Shown here piece after piece: positions 6,785 through 8,031 of a stretch of 8,031 nucleotides of DNA. Each line of letters opens with the position of its first letter. Position 1 is the first letter of the stretch. Below the pieces are notes generated by a model. It was given only the letters and a program-made list of their open reading frames with translations. It was not told the origin of the DNA and searched no databases. The stretch comes from Draconibacterium orientale (GTDB lineage: Bacteria; Bacteroidota; Bacteroidia; Bacteroidales; UBA12170), in contig DYSK01000096.1 of NCBI GenBank assembly GCA_020718315.1, positions 1 to 8,031 of the forward strand. Reading direction: 5' to 3'. The translations under genes and the position numbers were made by a program.

Positions 6785-8031
6785 ATGAAATATTGGATTG
6801 GAATAGCAGTTGTATTTTGCATGCAAATAAATGGATTTGCGCAAGGCGAAGCCAGTGGAAGCTATGTTTCCAATTATGCAGGAGCAAATGCCGTTCAGCT
6901 CAATCCTTCGGCGCTCCACAATCAAAAAGTCTGGCTATCTGTAAATCTTTTAGGAGCCAACCTTTTTCTAAATACCGATTTTGCTTATTTAAATAAAGAT
7001 GAGTTTAAGTTGACCGATTTGCTTAACCCAAATTATGTTTTACCTGCTCACTCGACCGGATATGGTGTAGAAGAACGATTCTTCTATTCCTATGATAGTA
7101 AACAAAACACCTCTTTCAATCAAAGTTTGCACATTCTTGGTCCGTCGGCCATGCTGGCATTCAACCAACACGCTATTGCTATCACTTCCGGCTTTCGTGC
7201 CGAAACAAATCTGCGTAACCTAACACCCGATCTGGCCAATATCTTAGCCTATGGCTTTTCGTTTTTTCCTCAATATTTGCACGACTTTCAGATAAACGAT
7301 TTTAGCGGGACAAGCTTAGCGTGGGCTGAGATTGGTTTAAGCTATGCTTACCGAATCGATCGCGAAAAATTCGACAATTGGTCTTTTGGTTTTAGCTTGA
7401 AAAAGTTGATGGGAATAGGAGGCGGATATCTAAATGTATCAAAGAGTACATATTCGCTTATCGATTCCAAGACAATCAATGTGGCCAATCAGGTGGCTGA
7501 ATTGGGATTTGCCTTACCAATCGATTACAATACCAATGCGTACTTGCCCGATGAATTGAAAAACGGGAGAGGTTGGGCCATGGATCTTGGTTTCACCTAT
7601 CAAAACTTAATTCGCCGCCAACCCAAGCTGAACGCAAATAAATTTTGTGATCAACCAAATATCGATTATAAATACCGTTTGGGTGTGGCTTTGCTTGATA
7701 TTGGTGGCATTGATTTCAAACAAAACGCCCAAACGCACGATTTTTCGAGCAGCGCACAAGCTACCGGCGATTTGAACGATGCAATTTTGGAGAGCGTGAA
7801 TCAGGTGGTGCAATTAATTAGCGAAGAATTCTACGGTTCTGCTTCTGCAAGTTTGGTTTCCAACTCAATGCATATCGCACTGCCCATGTCGCTCAGCGCA
7901 CAATTCGACTACAATACGCAATGGCATCATTTTTATTGGAATACCTCTTTAATTTACGGATTTCCATTGAAAGGAGGTGCTCTACGCCGACCAAGTAAAC
8001 TGAGTATTGCCCCAAGATATGAAACTAAAAT
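6785..8031 (+). CDS. Secreted outer-membrane beta-barrel-like protein (DUF5723-like), 3'-partial
   Basis: The frame is open from ATG 6785 to the window end (415 full codons, no stop), so the C-terminus is missing. The N-terminus MKYWIGIAVVFCMQINGFA is a typical signal peptide, with probable cleavage after A19 (before QGEASG). The mature start has SYVSNYAGANAVQLNPSAL, then alternating aromatic and hydrophobic strands (VWLSVNLLGANLFLNTDFAY). Early N-P-[SA] followed by beta strands is seen in Bacteroidota outer-membrane barrels of the DUF5723 type and, more distantly, in PorV/PorQ-like proteins. Amphipathic strands recur throughout: LAWAEIGLSYAYRI, WSFGFSLKKL, GWAMDLGFTYQNL, KYRLGVALLDIGGI and HHFYWNTSLIYGF. 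A helical, non-barrel stretch lies around residues 330-350 (DAILESVNQVVQLISEEF). One Cys lies in the signal at position 12, but no lipobox follows. The ATG at 6778 is in another frame and is not the start. It probably acts in the outer membrane; function is unknown. Confidence 0.75.
   Translation, partial: MKYWIGIAVVFCMQINGFAQGEASGSYVSNYAGANAVQLNPSALHNQKVWLSVNLLGANLFLNTDFAYLNKDEFKLTDLLNPNYVLPAHSTGYGVEERFFYSYDSKQNTSFNQSLHILGPSAMLAFNQHAIAITSGFRAETNLRNLTPDLANILAYGFSFFPQYLHDFQINDFSGTSLAWAEIGLSYAYRIDREKFDNWSFGFSLKKLMGIGGGYLNVSKSTYSLIDSKTINVANQVAELGFALPIDYNTNAYLPDELKNGRGWAMDLGFTYQNLIRRQPKLNANKFCDQPNIDYKYRLGVALLDIGGIDFKQNAQTHDFSSSAQATGDLNDAILESVNQVVQLISEEFYGSASASLVSNSMHIALPMSLSAQFDYNTQWHHFYWNTSLIYGFPLKGGALRRPSKLSIAPRYETK

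Noticed and set aside
6778..6996. Plus-strand ORF from ATG 6778
   Set aside because: It is out of frame with the signal-peptide ORF at 6785, which continues open to the window end with clear strand pattern; this is a shadow.
1..8031. Defence, phage, CRISPR or mobile-element system
   Set aside because: No transposase, integrase, nuclease, direct-repeat array or tRNA was found; gene content is housekeeping and envelope-related, with no visible compositional break.

Overview
The window looks like an ordinary chromosomal stretch of a Bacteroidota bacterium. It is AT-rich, ribosome-binding sites are weak or absent, and the best promoter candidates match the Bacteroidota -7 element TAnnTTTG. The gene content fits too: a Bacteroidota-style GlmM, a PepD, a TPR protein and an outer-membrane beta-barrel protein with an early LNPSAL motif. 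Genus cannot be fixed from the sequence. I see no phage, transposon, CRISPR array, tRNA or rRNA.

Layout. (1) Positions 1-1307, plus strand: the 3' part of an unrecognised membrane protein. It has a highly charged N-terminal region of about four degenerate 32-residue repeats, then about six membrane segments. Its frame is open to the window edge, so the true start is probably outside. (2) Positions 1361-2815, plus strand: pepD, a cytosolic Xaa-His dipeptidase (M20C) with all metal and catalytic residues present. It is followed by a hairpin plus T-run that overlaps the 3' end of the convergent mntP. (3) Positions 2965-4931, minus strand: a two-gene unit, glmM then mntP, joined by a TGATG stop/start overlap. 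GlmM makes glucosamine-1-phosphate for the cell wall and MntP exports manganese. (4) Positions 4932-5157: a divergent intergenic region with one promoter candidate on each strand and two dyads, including a perfect 7-3-7 palindrome. (5) Positions 5158-6582, plus strand: a cytosolic TPR protein. (6) Positions 6583-6784: a short gap with a weak terminator-like hairpin, a possible 34-residue ORF on the minus strand, and a promoter candidate. (7) Positions 6785-8031, plus strand: a secreted beta-barrel-like protein, probably DUF5723-like, that runs off the window end.

The genes mostly look like separate housekeeping units rather than one pathway. The only tight link is glmM-mntP, where start/stop overlap suggests translational coupling of a metal-dependent sugar-phosphate mutase to a manganese exporter. 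I found no convincing new system. The most unusual items are the repeat architecture of the first protein and the palindromes between glmM and the TPR gene.
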